A DNA stretch of 64,000 bases from Candidatus Pelagibacter sp. HIMB1321 (GTDB lineage: Bacteria; Pseudomonadota; Alphaproteobacteria; Pelagibacterales; Pelagibacteraceae), in assembly GCF_900177485.1 (NCBI RefSeq), contig NZ_LT840186.1:124001-188000 (forward strand). Direction: 5' to 3'. Below are positions 52,808 to 61,232 of this stretch, in pieces. Under the pieces are notes generated by a model that did no database searches, had not been told where the DNA came from, and was given only the letters and a program-made list of their open reading frames with translations. The stretch's first letter is position 1. The number at the start of each line of letters is the position of its first letter. Position numbers and translations under genes: made by a program.

Positions 52808-54025
52808 ATGGAAAGACCAGATTTTTTTGAACTTAAAAATGGAGAAAAGGTAAAACTTCCTTTCTCTGATAAAGAATACAATCAAAGAGTTTCAAGTTTA
52901 AGAAATGTGATGGATAAAAATAATCTTGATATGATTATTTTAACATCCATGCATAATATTGCTTATTACACAGGCTTTATTTATTGTTCTTTTGGCAGAC
53001 CTTATGGATGTGTCATCACTAAAGATAAAATCTCAACGATTTCAGCAAATATTGATGCAAGTCAACCTTGGAGACGATCACACTGTGATAATGTTATTTA
53101 TACAGACTGGAAAAGAGATAATTTTTTAAGAGCAATTGTTTCAATTGTTGGAAGAGATGAGCCACCAAAAAATATAGGACTTGAATACGATCATATCACT
53201 TTAGATATGAGAGAGAAAGTTGGCTCAATATTTACATTTTCAGTTTTTAGTGATGTTGCAAAAGATTTAATGAATTTAAGAATGATTAAATCAAATGAAG
53301 AAATTGAAATTATTAAAAATGGTGCAAGAATTGCTGACCTTGGTGGTGAAGAGATTGCTAAAAATATAAGAGAAGGTAATACCGAAATAGAAATTGCAAT
53401 TGCTGGAAGAGATCGAATGGAAAGAGAAATTGTAAAATCCTATCCAGGAGCAGAATACATGGATACATGGGTTTGGTTTCAATCTGGAATAAATACAGAC
53501 GGCGCACATAATCCAAAAACAAACCGCAAGCTTCAAAAGGGAGATATTTTATCCTTAAATACGTTTCCAATGATCTCTGGTTATTACACAGCATTAGAGA
53601 GAACTTTATTTTTAGATCATGCAGATGACGCATCCTTAAAAGCATGGGAGGCAAATGTTAAAGTTCATAAACGGGGATTAGAATTAATAAAACCAGGTGT
53701 GAAGTGTTCTGATATTTGTCATGAGCTAAATGAATTATTTGCTGAACTTGGTTATCTTCAATATCGAACTTTTGGTTACGGTCATTCTTTTGGGGTGCTT
53801 TCACATTTTTATGGAAGGGAAGCCGGGTTAGAACTTAGAGAAGATATTGATACAGTTTTAGAGGAAAACATGGTGGTCTCGATGGAGCCGATGATCATGA
53901 TCCCAGAGGGAAAACCTGGAGCAGGGGGTTATAGAGAACATGATATCTTAGTGATTGGTAAAGAGGGTGCTGAAAATATTACAAAATTTCCTTTTGGCCC
54001 TGAGCACAATATTATAAAAGCTTAA
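52808..54025 (+). CDS. creatinase-like amidinohydrolase (M24 'pita-bread' fold)
   Basis: A 405-residue protein that reads like Pseudomonas-type creatinase over its whole length (family about 403-411). Examples are SFGRPYGCVIT, DTWVWFQSGINTDGAHNP with the active His, LSLNTFPMISGYYTALERTL, YGHSFGVLSHFYGREAGLEL and VVSMEPMIMIPEGKPGAGGY. Creatinase hydrolyses creatine to sarcosine and urea. Proline peptidases of the same fold keep five metal ligands that are not conserved here. Because a glycine amidinotransferase-like gene follows, guanidinoacetate is also a candidate substrate. No urease is in this window. Confidence 0.82.
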   Translation: MERPDFFELKNGEKVKLPFSDKEYNQRVSSLRNVMDKNNLDMIILTSMHNIAYYTGFIYCSFGRPYGCVITKDKISTISANIDASQPWRRSHCDNVIYTDWKRDNFLRAIVSIVGRDEPPKNIGLEYDHITLDMREKVGSIFTFSVFSDVAKDLMNLRMIKSNEEIEIIKNGARIADLGGEEIAKNIREGNTEIEIAIAGRDRMEREIVKSYPGAEYMDTWVWFQSGINTDGAHNPKTNRKLQKGDILSLNTFPMISGYYTALERTLFLDHADDASLKAWEANVKVHKRGLELIKPGVKCSDICHELNELFAELGYLQYRTFGYGHSFGVLSHFYGREAGLELREDIDTVLEENMVVSMEPMIMIPEGKPGAGGYREHDILVIGKEGAENITKFPFGPEHNIIKA

Positions 54026-54030
54026 GCAAA

Positions 54031-55146
54031 ATGAGTGAGAATAAAACAATCGTTAATAGTTGGAATGAGTGGGATCCATTAAAGCATGTAATTGTTGGAA
54101 GAGCAGATGGAACGTGTATTCCAGCACCAGAGCCTGCGCTCGATGCAAAGGTTCCTGAAGATAGCGATATGCGAGGTCAGTTTGGTCCTCGAACAAAAGA
54201 TACCGTTGATAAAGCGAACCAACTTCTAGATGATTTTTCTAACATGTTAGAGAAAAGAGGAATTAAAGTTGACCGACCCACTCCAATTGATTTTAATCAA
54301 AAAACATCAACACCTGATTGGGAAGCTGAAACGATGTTTGGCTGCATGCCTCCAAGAGATGTTTTGTTAACCGTTGGCAATGAAATTTTAGAAGCAACGA
54401 TGAGTTATCGTTGTAGATGGTTTGAATATTTATGTTACCGACCTTTGTTAAAAGATTATTATAATCAAGATCCTAATATGAGACACGAGTCTGCGCCAAA
54501 ACCAAGATTAACTGATGCAGATTATAGAAAAGATTATCTATCCGATAAAATTGGAGTTCAAAAAAGACTAGAGTGGACTGAACAAAAGTATTTTGTAACT
54601 ACAGAAGAAGAACCTTTATTTGATGCAGCAGACGTTTTAAGATTTGGAAAAGATCTTGTGGTTCAACATGGATTTACAACCAACTTAAAAGGAATTGATT
54701 GGTTAAAAAGACATTACAAAGATCATAGAGTTCACGCAGTTAATTTTCCAGGGGACCCGTATCCTATTCACATTGATGCAACCTTTACACCAATTAAAGA
54801 AGGTTTAATTATCAATAACCCTCAAAGAAGATTACCAAAAGAACAAAGAAAATTATTTGAAGATAATGGATGGCAAATTGTGGATAGTGCTCAACCTGCT
54901 CACAATGAACCTCCTGCACTTTGTTATTCATCAGTTTGGTTATCCATGAATGTACTAGTGCTTGATCCTAAAACGGTCTGTGTTGAAAAAAGTGAAGTAT
55001 ACCAAGCAGAGCAATTAGATAAATTTGGTATGGAAGTTGTTCCGGTAGATTTAAGAGATGCGTATGCTTTTGGTGGTGGTCTTCATTGTTGTACTGCAGA
55101 TGTCTATCGAGAAGGCTCATTAAAAGATTATTTTCCAAAGCAATAA
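54031..55146 (+). CDS. glycine amidinotransferase-like enzyme (AGAT family)
   Basis: A 371-residue guanidino-group-modifying enzyme. The active cysteine lies in GGGLHCCTADVYREG near the end, with the partner His in DPYPIHIDATF near residue 245 and Asp/Glu positions in between. NSWNEWDPLKHVIVGRADG at the start and PEPALDAKVP are typical of arginine:glycine amidinotransferase rather than arginine deiminase. The expected reaction is arginine plus glycine to ornithine plus guanidinoacetate; other acceptor amines are possible. It lies five bases after the creatinase-like gene and one base before threonine aldolase. Confidence 0.82.
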   Translation: MSENKTIVNSWNEWDPLKHVIVGRADGTCIPAPEPALDAKVPEDSDMRGQFGPRTKDTVDKANQLLDDFSNMLEKRGIKVDRPTPIDFNQKTSTPDWEAETMFGCMPPRDVLLTVGNEILEATMSYRCRWFEYLCYRPLLKDYYNQDPNMRHESAPKPRLTDADYRKDYLSDKIGVQKRLEWTEQKYFVTTEEEPLFDAADVLRFGKDLVVQHGFTTNLKGIDWLKRHYKDHRVHAVNFPGDPYPIHIDATFTPIKEGLIINNPQRRLPKEQRKLFEDNGWQIVDSAQPAHNEPPALCYSSVWLSMNVLVLDPKTVCVEKSEVYQAEQLDKFGMEVVPVDLRDAYAFGGGLHCCTADVYREGSLKDYFPKQ

Positions 55147-55147
55147 C

Positions 55148-56200
55148 ATGGCTAATATTAAAACAAAACGAAAGCGAGTAAAATTCGCTTCTGATAATGT
55201 TGCTGGTGCTTGCCCTGAAGTATTAGATGCAATATTAAAAGCAAACGAAGGAGACAGCACTCCTTATGGAAACGATCAAATATCAACTGAATTACAAAAT
55301 AAATTTTCAGAAATTTTTGAAAAAGATGTAGTTGTATTTCCAATAGCATCCGGCACTGCTGCTAATGCTTTAGCTTTAGCTACCATGACGCCTTCATTTG
55401 GAAATGTTTACTGTCATAAATTATCTCACATCAATACTGATGAATGTGGTGCACCTGAATTTTATACGGGCGGTGGAAAATTAATTACCTTAAATGGCAT
55501 AAATGGCAAAATAACTGCTAAAGAACTTGATGAAGCTATAACTGGTAAAGGTGTTGTTCATCACACTCAACCATGTTCAGTAAGCATTACTCAAGTTTGT
55601 GAAACAGGAGAAGTGTATCAATTAGATGAGATTAAACAAATCTCAGAGGTTGCTCATAAGCATAATTTAAATATGCATATGGATGGAGCAAGATTTGCTA
55701 ATGCGTTAACGTCATTAAATTGCTCGCCTGCTGAAATGACTTGGAAATCAGGCATTGATGTATTGTCTTTTGGTGCCACTAAAAATGGTTGTATTGCAGC
55801 AGAAGCTATTATCTTTTTTAAAAAAGATTTAGTGGGCAACATTGCTTTTTTAATGAAAAGAGCAGGGCACTTATTATCTAAGATGCGTTTTGTATCTGCA
55901 CAGCTTGATGCGTATATTTCTAATGACGTTTGGTTAAAAAATGCAAAGCACGCTAATGAAATGGGAAAAAAATTAAGCAATGGTTTAGCAAAACATAATA
56001 GTATTGAAATTGCTTACCCAACAGAAGCAAATGAGGTATTTGCTAAACTTCCAAGAGATATCATTGATCGTTTAAATTCAGAAGGTTACATAATTAATGA
56101 AGATGAATTAGATGGTAAAGCCGTAAGGTTTGTTGCAGCTTGGAATACTCAAGCTTCAGATGTTGAAAGTTTTTTAGATACTATTAAGCAATCTCAATAA
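55148..56200 (+). CDS. ltaE: low-specificity L-threonine aldolase
   Basis: A 350-residue PLP enzyme splitting threonine into glycine and acetaldehyde. FASDNVAGACPEVLDAI at the start, VFPIASGTAANALAL, HMDGARFANAL and the PLP lysine region FGATKNGCIAAEAIIFF are family marks. It follows the amidinotransferase gene after one base, so the operon joins glycine production to the use of glycine as amidino acceptor. Confidence 0.92.
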   Translation: MANIKTKRKRVKFASDNVAGACPEVLDAILKANEGDSTPYGNDQISTELQNKFSEIFEKDVVVFPIASGTAANALALATMTPSFGNVYCHKLSHINTDECGAPEFYTGGGKLITLNGINGKITAKELDEAITGKGVVHHTQPCSVSITQVCETGEVYQLDEIKQISEVAHKHNLNMHMDGARFANALTSLNCSPAEMTWKSGIDVLSFGATKNGCIAAEAIIFFKKDLVGNIAFLMKRAGHLLSKMRFVSAQLDAYISNDVWLKNAKHANEMGKKLSNGLAKHNSIEIAYPTEANEVFAKLPRDIIDRLNSEGYIINEDELDGKAVRFVAAWNTQASDVESFLDTIKQSQ

Positions 56201-56204
56201 ATAA

Positions 56205-57032
56205 TTAATATTCACTTCTTTTATCAGATCCTGCATAAAAAATTTCTTGAAGAGATTGGTTTTCTTTTTGTCTTAATATTAAATCTTCTTTACTCATCAA
56301 TGATTTAGGTCTTCCAATTACCTCGTGATAATTAAATTTATCCTCACCTCTAGCGATTTGAACTCCATTTTTACCCAATGTTTGCTTTACATTAGTTCCA
56401 ATATAACTTTGAATAACAAATCCTATTCTTCGATCATTACTTTTATTTACTCCTGATCCATGAACAATTCTTGGGTGATGTAGAGATACTTGACCTGCCT
56501 TAAGTTCAACAGGCTTAACTTCATTTTCAGGTACATTATTTACAGTTTGACCACGCGTTAATAAGTTTCCTTCATCAAACTTTTGATCATGATCTTTTTC
56601 TGTAGCCTCTTGATGAGAACCAGGCCACATTCGCATACAACCGTTTTCTTCATAAGAATCTGTTATTGCAACCCAAGCACTGACCCAATTATGAGGTTCC
56701 AAACCAATATACTTAGAGTCTTGATGATAGCTTACAAAACCTTTTTGATCTGGATCTTTGATAAATAAAGTTGAACTGCAAACTAATATATCTCGCCCTA
56801 TAATTTTCTCTACTGCATCTAAAATTTTAGAATTATGAACTATCTCATCTAATTTAGGAGATATTAAATGAACATTGTATCGACCAGATTTATTAATCTC
56901 ATCTGGCATTTCTTTTTCAATCAATTCAATTTCTTTTCTTGCCTCTAAAGCTTGCTCTTTAGTTAAAGCATCAATAGGGGCTATGTAGCCTTCTTTATTA
57001 TATTGAATAACTTGTTGATCTGTTAAAGACAT
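56205..57032 (-). CDS. phytanoyl-CoA dioxygenase (PhyH) family protein
   Basis: A 275-residue Fe(II)/2-oxoglutarate oxygenase. The iron-binding HxD is in SYHQDSKYIG and the distal His in HHPRIVHGSG with Arg in SNDRRIGFVIQ. Members hydroxylate varied small molecules including lipids, ectoine and phosphonates; TauD is more distant. The substrate is unknown. It faces the ltaE gene tail to tail (four-base gap) and is divergent from the MOSC gene. Confidence 0.85.
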   Translation of the reverse strand: MSLTDQQVIQYNKEGYIAPIDALTKEQALEARKEIELIEKEMPDEINKSGRYNVHLISPKLDEIVHNSKILDAVEKIIGRDILVCSSTLFIKDPDQKGFVSYHQDSKYIGLEPHNWVSAWVAITDSYEENGCMRMWPGSHQEATEKDHDQKFDEGNLLTRGQTVNNVPENEVKPVELKAGQVSLHHPRIVHGSGVNKSNDRRIGFVIQSYIGTNVKQTLGKNGVQIARGEDKFNYHEVIGRPKSLMSKEDLILRQKENQSLQEIFYAGSDKRSEY

Positions 57033-57053
57033 AATTTAATAATAATATTTCAT

Positions 57054-57821
57054 ATGAAACCCATAGTGTCATCTATTCATTTTAGCCCAATTAAATCTTT
57101 ATCTTTTCAATCTATAAATACTGCAATTATAAAAAAGGATGTTGGTTTTGAAGAGGATAGAATTTTTGCTTTTTCAAGAGCAATTGATATGTCGCTCGCT
57201 CAAACTATTGAAAAAGATCCAAGTGAAAGAGAATTAATTCATTTTTTAACTTTAAAAAACTCACCTGTTTTAAATAAATATGATTTTAAATTTGAAAATG
57301 GAATGATTTCTATTTTTGAAAGTAATAAACAAATTTCAACGATCTCAATTGAAGATAAAGAGGCTATTTCAAAAGAAATATCAAAACTAGAGCCTGATTT
57401 ACCAGGTCCATTTTATTTTTTAAAAAATGAGCTATTTCCTTTTTATGACACCACTAATGGATCACATGTATCAAATACAATCTCTCTAATTAATCTAAAT
57501 AGCATCAAGGATTTTAATCAAAAAATTAATAAAGAAATCGAATTTGAGAGATTTAGAGGAAATATTTACGTTAAAAATTTAGATGCATTTGAAGAAAGAA
57601 ATTGGATTAATAAAACTATCAAAATTAATGAAGCGGAGTTTAAAGTTTTAAAACATATTCCAAGATGTTCTGCTACCAACTTAAAAATTAATTCAGACCA
57701 AGTAGATATCAATTTACCGAATGAACTTAAAAAAGTTTATGGGCATATTGATATGGGAATTTATTTATACCCATTAAATAATGGTAAGATTTCAGTAAAT
57801 GATGAAATAAATATTAGCTAG
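57054..57821 (+). CDS. MOSC-domain protein (possible molybdenum enzyme)
   Basis: A 255-residue protein with an N-terminal MOSC_N beta-barrel (VSSIHFSPIKSLSFQS) and a C-terminal MOSC domain (ERFRGNIYVKNLDAFEE, PRCSATNL with the conserved cysteine that can bind sulfur or molybdenum, then YGHIDMGIYLYPLNNGKI). It resembles YcbX/mARC-type proteins, which reduce N-hydroxylated compounds. With MobA, MoeA and formate dehydrogenase nearby, a molybdenum role fits. Its end overlaps a small converging gene by eight bases. Confidence 0.85.
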   Translation: MKPIVSSIHFSPIKSLSFQSINTAIIKKDVGFEEDRIFAFSRAIDMSLAQTIEKDPSERELIHFLTLKNSPVLNKYDFKFENGMISIFESNKQISTISIEDKEAISKEISKLEPDLPGPFYFLKNELFPFYDTTNGSHVSNTISLINLNSIKDFNQKINKEIEFERFRGNIYVKNLDAFEERNWINKTIKINEAEFKVLKHIPRCSATNLKINSDQVDINLPNELKKVYGHIDMGIYLYPLNNGKISVNDEINIS

Positions 57822-58041
57822 GGTTTTGTTTTAAAAACTCAATATACTTTATTACTTCATCAAATTGCTCATCAGGAATATCTTTGTAACTTGCCTTAAA
57901 TTGACTTTTGACACAGATTGCAACATGCGCATAAGGATTTCTTCCCTTAGGATGATTAGGGTGATCGGGTAATTGTCCCACCAAATAATCGCCAGCTTCT
58001 TGTATCATTTTCCAGAGTTTACTCGCGTTTTCCTTGTTCAT
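57814..58041 (-). CDS. small hypothetical protein, 75 residues
   Basis: A 75-residue frame beginning with ATG and reading as a compact soluble protein (GDYLVGQLPDHPNHPKGRNPYAHVAICVK and DIPDEQFDEVIKYIEFLK). No cysteine pair or membrane helix. No family is recognised, but the composition and the overlap with the MOSC end are like a real SAR11 core gene. It marks the last recognisable conserved gene before the accessory stretch on the right. Confidence 0.6.
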   Translation of the reverse strand: MNKENASKLWKMIQEAGDYLVGQLPDHPNHPKGRNPYAHVAICVKSQFKASYKDIPDEQFDEVIKYIEFLKQNPS

Positions 58042-58303
58042 ATATTTTAAAAAATTTAATTTATCATTTAAATTAATTTCAATAAATTTTTTCTTTCACA
58101 AATAAAACAAGATTGAAGCAAAATTCAAACATACACTAATGATTTAGTGTGAAAATGCATTGGATCTCAATCCTTTTCCATTATTTCCCCCTTTCATTAT
58201 TATCTCCCTCTATACGTTACCTAAGTGGAAGGAAAAGGATTGAAACCATTACAAACTACAGACTACTTTCTTACAAACCACCCAATCATAGGAGTCACCA
58301 CAT
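58042..58303. other. 262-base gene-free gap holding a long inverted repeat and a hairpin
   Basis: The longest gene-free stretch in the window. ACACTAA-TGAT-TTAGTGT (58133-58150) is a perfect seven-pair hairpin without a T tail. TCAATCCTTTTCC (58167-58179) has an exact inverted copy GGAAAAGGATTGA (58231-58243); the 51 bases in between are pyrimidine-rich. AGGAG at 58290-58294 serves the ORF starting at 58304. No tRNA, riboswitch core or terminator was recognised. It may contain a promoter, a structured RNA or an old recombination junction. Confidence 0.55.
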
Positions 58304-58489
58304 ATGGGAATAGACCGTGTTTGTAAGTACTGCCATGTCAGTGCTTACGTAGCATACGATAACTGCCAGCCAGTTTATAAAAAAACATTCAAATTTGAAA
58401 TCAGTCCCGGAAGTCATAACAGTATAGTATGGGATAAAATCATCAAAATCCTTTGTCAGAACGGTATAAAAGTGGAGCTCAAATCATGA
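58304..58489 (+). CDS. small hypothetical protein with a CxxC pair, 61 residues
   Basis: An ATG with a good AGGAG nine bases upstream opens a 61-codon frame. CKYC near the start is a possible zinc knuckle, followed by further cysteines (DNCQPVY, ILCQNG). Codons end in C or G more than those of surrounding genes, which suggests recent arrival. The stop overlaps the better ATG of the next gene (ATGA), the arrangement of translation coupling, which supports reality. No family recognised. Confidence 0.5.
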   Translation: MGIDRVCKYCHVSAYVAYDNCQPVYKKTFKFEISPGSHNSIVWDKIIKILCQNGIKVELKS

Positions 58490-59103
58490 AGAGATTATTA
58501 TTATTTGTTTCATTACATTTGTTTCTTTTTCTTTTAGTTTTTGCCTATCATGCACAAGCAGATGACTATGAATGGTCAATAGATGACTATGATAATATGG
58601 TTGTAGCGTCTGTTCCTGGTAAAATTATTCATGGAGACAAACTAAGGTTTGTCTTAACTAAAGGAGATTGCAACTACGTTAATGTTTTATTTTCTTTTCT
58701 AACATTCAATTTACCTAAAAAGATTAATGATCTTGAGGGTAAAAGAATACCAATAAAAATTAATGAAGACGAAGTTTTAGCAGCAGCAGATGTGGTTTTA
58801 ATCTACCCAACTTTAGATAACAGAGCACATTTTATAATGTTGACTGCCCCTCAGGTTTATGAATTAAACAATTTCTCTGAAGGCATCATGGCATCTTATA
58901 ATGCTCATAAAAATTACAGTATTGAATTAATGGATGATGAAAAATTTGAATATACAAAATACTTTGATGTACCAGTTAATGAGTGGGATTTAGAAAAATA
59001 TCCTGAAAAAATCAATCAAGCTCGTGAAAAATGCTTAGAAGATGTAAAGACTGAAATGAAATTATCATTAAAAGATAATAATAATGGAACTATATCAGGT
59101 TAA
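58486..59103 (+). CDS. exported protein of unknown function
   Basis: A 205-residue frame from the ATG that forms an ATGA overlap with the small upstream ORF; an earlier in-frame start inside that ORF (58453) would only place extra residues before the signal peptide. KRLLLFVSLHLFLFLLVFAYHAQA is a signal peptide with cleavage after AQA. The mature part has two cysteines (GDCNYV, REKCLED) that could form a disulfide, and a beta-rich middle. No family recognised. Likely periplasmic. Confidence 0.65.
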   Translation: MKRLLLFVSLHLFLFLLVFAYHAQADDYEWSIDDYDNMVVASVPGKIIHGDKLRFVLTKGDCNYVNVLFSFLTFNLPKKINDLEGKRIPIKINEDEVLAAADVVLIYPTLDNRAHFIMLTAPQVYELNNFSEGIMASYNAHKNYSIELMDDEKFEYTKYFDVPVNEWDLEKYPEKINQAREKCLEDVKTEMKLSLKDNNNGTISG

Positions 59104-59148
59104 TTTAAGCAAATAGACTCTCTACTAGTGATTTGTTAATCTTGCCTC

Positions 59149-60546
59149 ATGGATCCTTTGAAATTTGTCAAAGATAATACTTACGGGATAAATCAGCTCA
59201 ATATTTCACCTGATAAAAAAGTAGACAAACTATTAGTTAGATTTGCAGGAATTTGTGGAGCTATAGCCGCTCAACCCATACCTTTTGCTGATATTTTTAT
59301 TCTTACTCCAATACAATTATATATGGGAACTCTTATAGCTGAAGCTCGAGGCTATAAATTTTCTATATCTGAAATATATAAAGAAATTTTAGGTTTGATA
59401 GGTTTAGCTTATTTGGCTCAACAAACTGCTATTGGATTGTATAAAACAATTTTACCATTTCTCGGTGCCATTACCACAATACCACTCGTATTTATTCTTA
59501 CTTATGCAATTGGAAAAGTAATGGATTATTATTTTGTATCAAAAACTGAAGGAAAAAAAGTTACTAAAGATGATTTAATTAAAGTATTTAAAGAAGCAAG
59601 AAAAGATGCGAAGAAGAATTTTACTAAGGATGAAATAAGAAAGAAAACAAATGCTGCCAAAGCTGATATGGCAAATTACAAACCTGCTACTAAAGAATTT
59701 GTTCAAAAGAATATTGATGAATTAGCTGTTATTTCCGTAATTTCAAAACTAAGAAGCGGTGAAAAAATTGTTTCTGAAGAAGAAACTGTAATTCTTGAAG
59801 CAATGATTAGATCTTCAAATAAAATTACAGATTTAGATAGTGCTATTAATTTTGCAAAAACTACAGCTGCAAAAGGTGCAGACTCTCTGATGGGGGCTGC
59901 AAACAATATTAAAGGAATTGCTCATGAGTTAATTTATATTAAAACAGAAAATGACGATGGAGATTCTGTTTTTGCTTTTATGCCAGAAGATACTAATCAC
60001 CCTCAGTTTGACGTACTTACAATCAATAATGCAACTGGTGAACAAAAATGGGAACAATTAAAAACAACTACCAATCCAGAGAATATAAATAGCTGGATTG
60101 AAAAATATCCAGGATCTGAAGGAAGTTTAAAAGTCAATATTGAAATGGCTGACAAACTTGGCTTTGAAAGCACAAGTATCAGTGACAAAGAACTTACAAT
60201 AGATGTAAATAATTTTTTAGATAAATTAATTCAAATGGATGAGAACGCACTTGCACAAATTATTGAAACATCTCCTCCATTGACAATTATAGCTGCATCT
60301 TTTGTTGTTTATGGACTGTACAAAAGATACCAACAAGATGAAATTTCAAAAAAGCAATTTATTTCAATGTCAGCAAAAATAACAGGAATAAAGGCAGCCA
60401 AAATTGTTATGCTATTATCTTTATTAGCACTTCCAGGCATTGGCCAAGTTGTTGCTGTTTATTTGATTTCATCTTTAATGTTTTCAGCAATAGGAATCTT
60501 TGAGATAAAGAAAGAAAAATTATTACTACCTGCACCTATAAAATGA
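59149..60546 (+). CDS. large membrane protein: DUF697-like N-terminus, nuclease-like core, hydrophobic C-terminus
   Basis: A 465-residue protein with three parts. Residues 25-130 contain AAQPIPFADIFILTPIQLYMG and LPFLGAITTIPLVFILTYAIGK, which resemble the membrane region of DUF697/YcjF proteins. Residues 140-250 are charged and helical. Residues 258-345 show Glu260, then Asp288 in HPQFDVLT and QLK at 303-305 after GEQKW, a spacing reminiscent of PD-(D/E)xK nuclease folds with Gln in place of Glu. Residues 370-455 hold two or three more hydrophobic segments with an LPGIGQVVAVYL glycine-rich stretch. It resembles parts of toxin or defence proteins, but no function can be assigned. Confidence 0.6.
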   Translation: MDPLKFVKDNTYGINQLNISPDKKVDKLLVRFAGICGAIAAQPIPFADIFILTPIQLYMGTLIAEARGYKFSISEIYKEILGLIGLAYLAQQTAIGLYKTILPFLGAITTIPLVFILTYAIGKVMDYYFVSKTEGKKVTKDDLIKVFKEARKDAKKNFTKDEIRKKTNAAKADMANYKPATKEFVQKNIDELAVISVISKLRSGEKIVSEEETVILEAMIRSSNKITDLDSAINFAKTTAAKGADSLMGAANNIKGIAHELIYIKTENDDGDSVFAFMPEDTNHPQFDVLTINNATGEQKWEQLKTTTNPENINSWIEKYPGSEGSLKVNIEMADKLGFESTSISDKELTIDVNNFLDKLIQMDENALAQIIETSPPLTIIAASFVVYGLYKRYQQDEISKKQFISMSAKITGIKAAKIVMLLSLLALPGIGQVVAVYLISSLMFSAIGIFEIKKEKLLLPAPIK

Positions 60547-60602
60547 TTGCATTGGTAAGAATTAATTTAAGTTTTGAAAATAATGAAATAATATTTTAAT
60601 TA

Positions 60603-60845
60603 ATGTTAGACAAAATAAAACACACTGGAAAAAATTCTATCATTTACATAAAAAAACGTATTAGAAAAAAAGCATTAGAAAACATTAAAGAAAAGTTAGA
60701 TTTTGCTCAAAAGAAAGAGACTGATTTTACCAAAGATGAAATGAGGTCTATGATTGAAAAAGAAGAGAGAAAAATTATTAAAGATTATAAAACAAAGGGT
60801 GCTTTGACTACTGTTTTAGCAATGTTTGGAATTGTAAATATTTAG
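60603..60845 (+). CDS. small basic protein sharing a motif with its upstream neighbour
   Basis: An 80-residue frame, strongly charged (RIRKKALENIKEKLDFAQKK), with a short hydrophobic C-terminus (GALTTVLAMFGIVNI). It contains FTKDEMR in a helical stretch; the 465-residue protein just upstream contains NFTKDEIR at about residues 163-170, so the two may share a binding surface. Its TAG is followed directly by the ATG of the next gene, so it belongs to the same operon. Family unknown. Confidence 0.5.
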   Translation: MLDKIKHTGKNSIIYIKKRIRKKALENIKEKLDFAQKKETDFTKDEMRSMIEKEERKIIKDYKTKGALTTVLAMFGIVNI

Positions 60846-61232
60846 ATGTTTAAATTTTTAACAAAACAATTTTTATATGGTCGTTTATATCTTTGGCTAA
60901 AAGATAGAATAGGAGGAATATTATTTTTAGTGGTAGCTCTTTTCCTAATTATTTATTTTCATAATGAGTACTTAAAATATGTGGAATACAAAACTAAATT
61001 TGAAGAAAGCTATATAGGTATTTCTTTTATTGTAAAAAATTTATTAATATTATCCGTAGCAGGTGCTTATTTTTATTTTTATTACTCGTTAAATAAAACT
61101 AAAATTGCAAAAAAACCTGATAACACTCCAAGTATTCAGCCGCAGTCAGGTGAAAAGTCAGTGAAAGAGGAAAGTAATCAAGATATGGTCACTTCATTAG
61201 ATGAGTTTTTAGAAGACGAGGAGCTTAAATGA
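60846..61232 (+). CDS. two-helix membrane protein of unknown function
   Basis: A 128-residue frame with two membrane helices (IGGILFLVVALFLIIYFHN and FIVKNLLILSVAGAYFYFYY) and an acidic, serine-rich C-terminal tail ending FLEDEELK. The start abuts the stop of the preceding small gene, and the stop overlaps the next start by four bases. No family recognised. Confidence 0.6.
   Translation: MFKFLTKQFLYGRLYLWLKDRIGGILFLVVALFLIIYFHNEYLKYVEYKTKFEESYIGISFIVKNLLILSVAGAYFYFYYSLNKTKIAKKPDNTPSIQPQSGEKSVKEESNQDMVTSLDEFLEDEELK

Noticed and set aside
52808..54025. Annotation as Xaa-Pro aminopeptidase
   Set aside because: The fold is shared, but the whole-length motifs fit creatinase and the peptidase metal ligands are not conserved.
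58133..58150. Hairpin ACACTAA-TGAT-TTAGTGT as terminator
   Set aside because: Weak AT-rich stem and no T run after it on either strand.
58236..58247. GGATTGAAACC resembling the end of a CRISPR repeat (ATTGAAAC)
   Set aside because: No second direct copy at regular spacing and no cas genes; the segment is half of a single inverted repeat.
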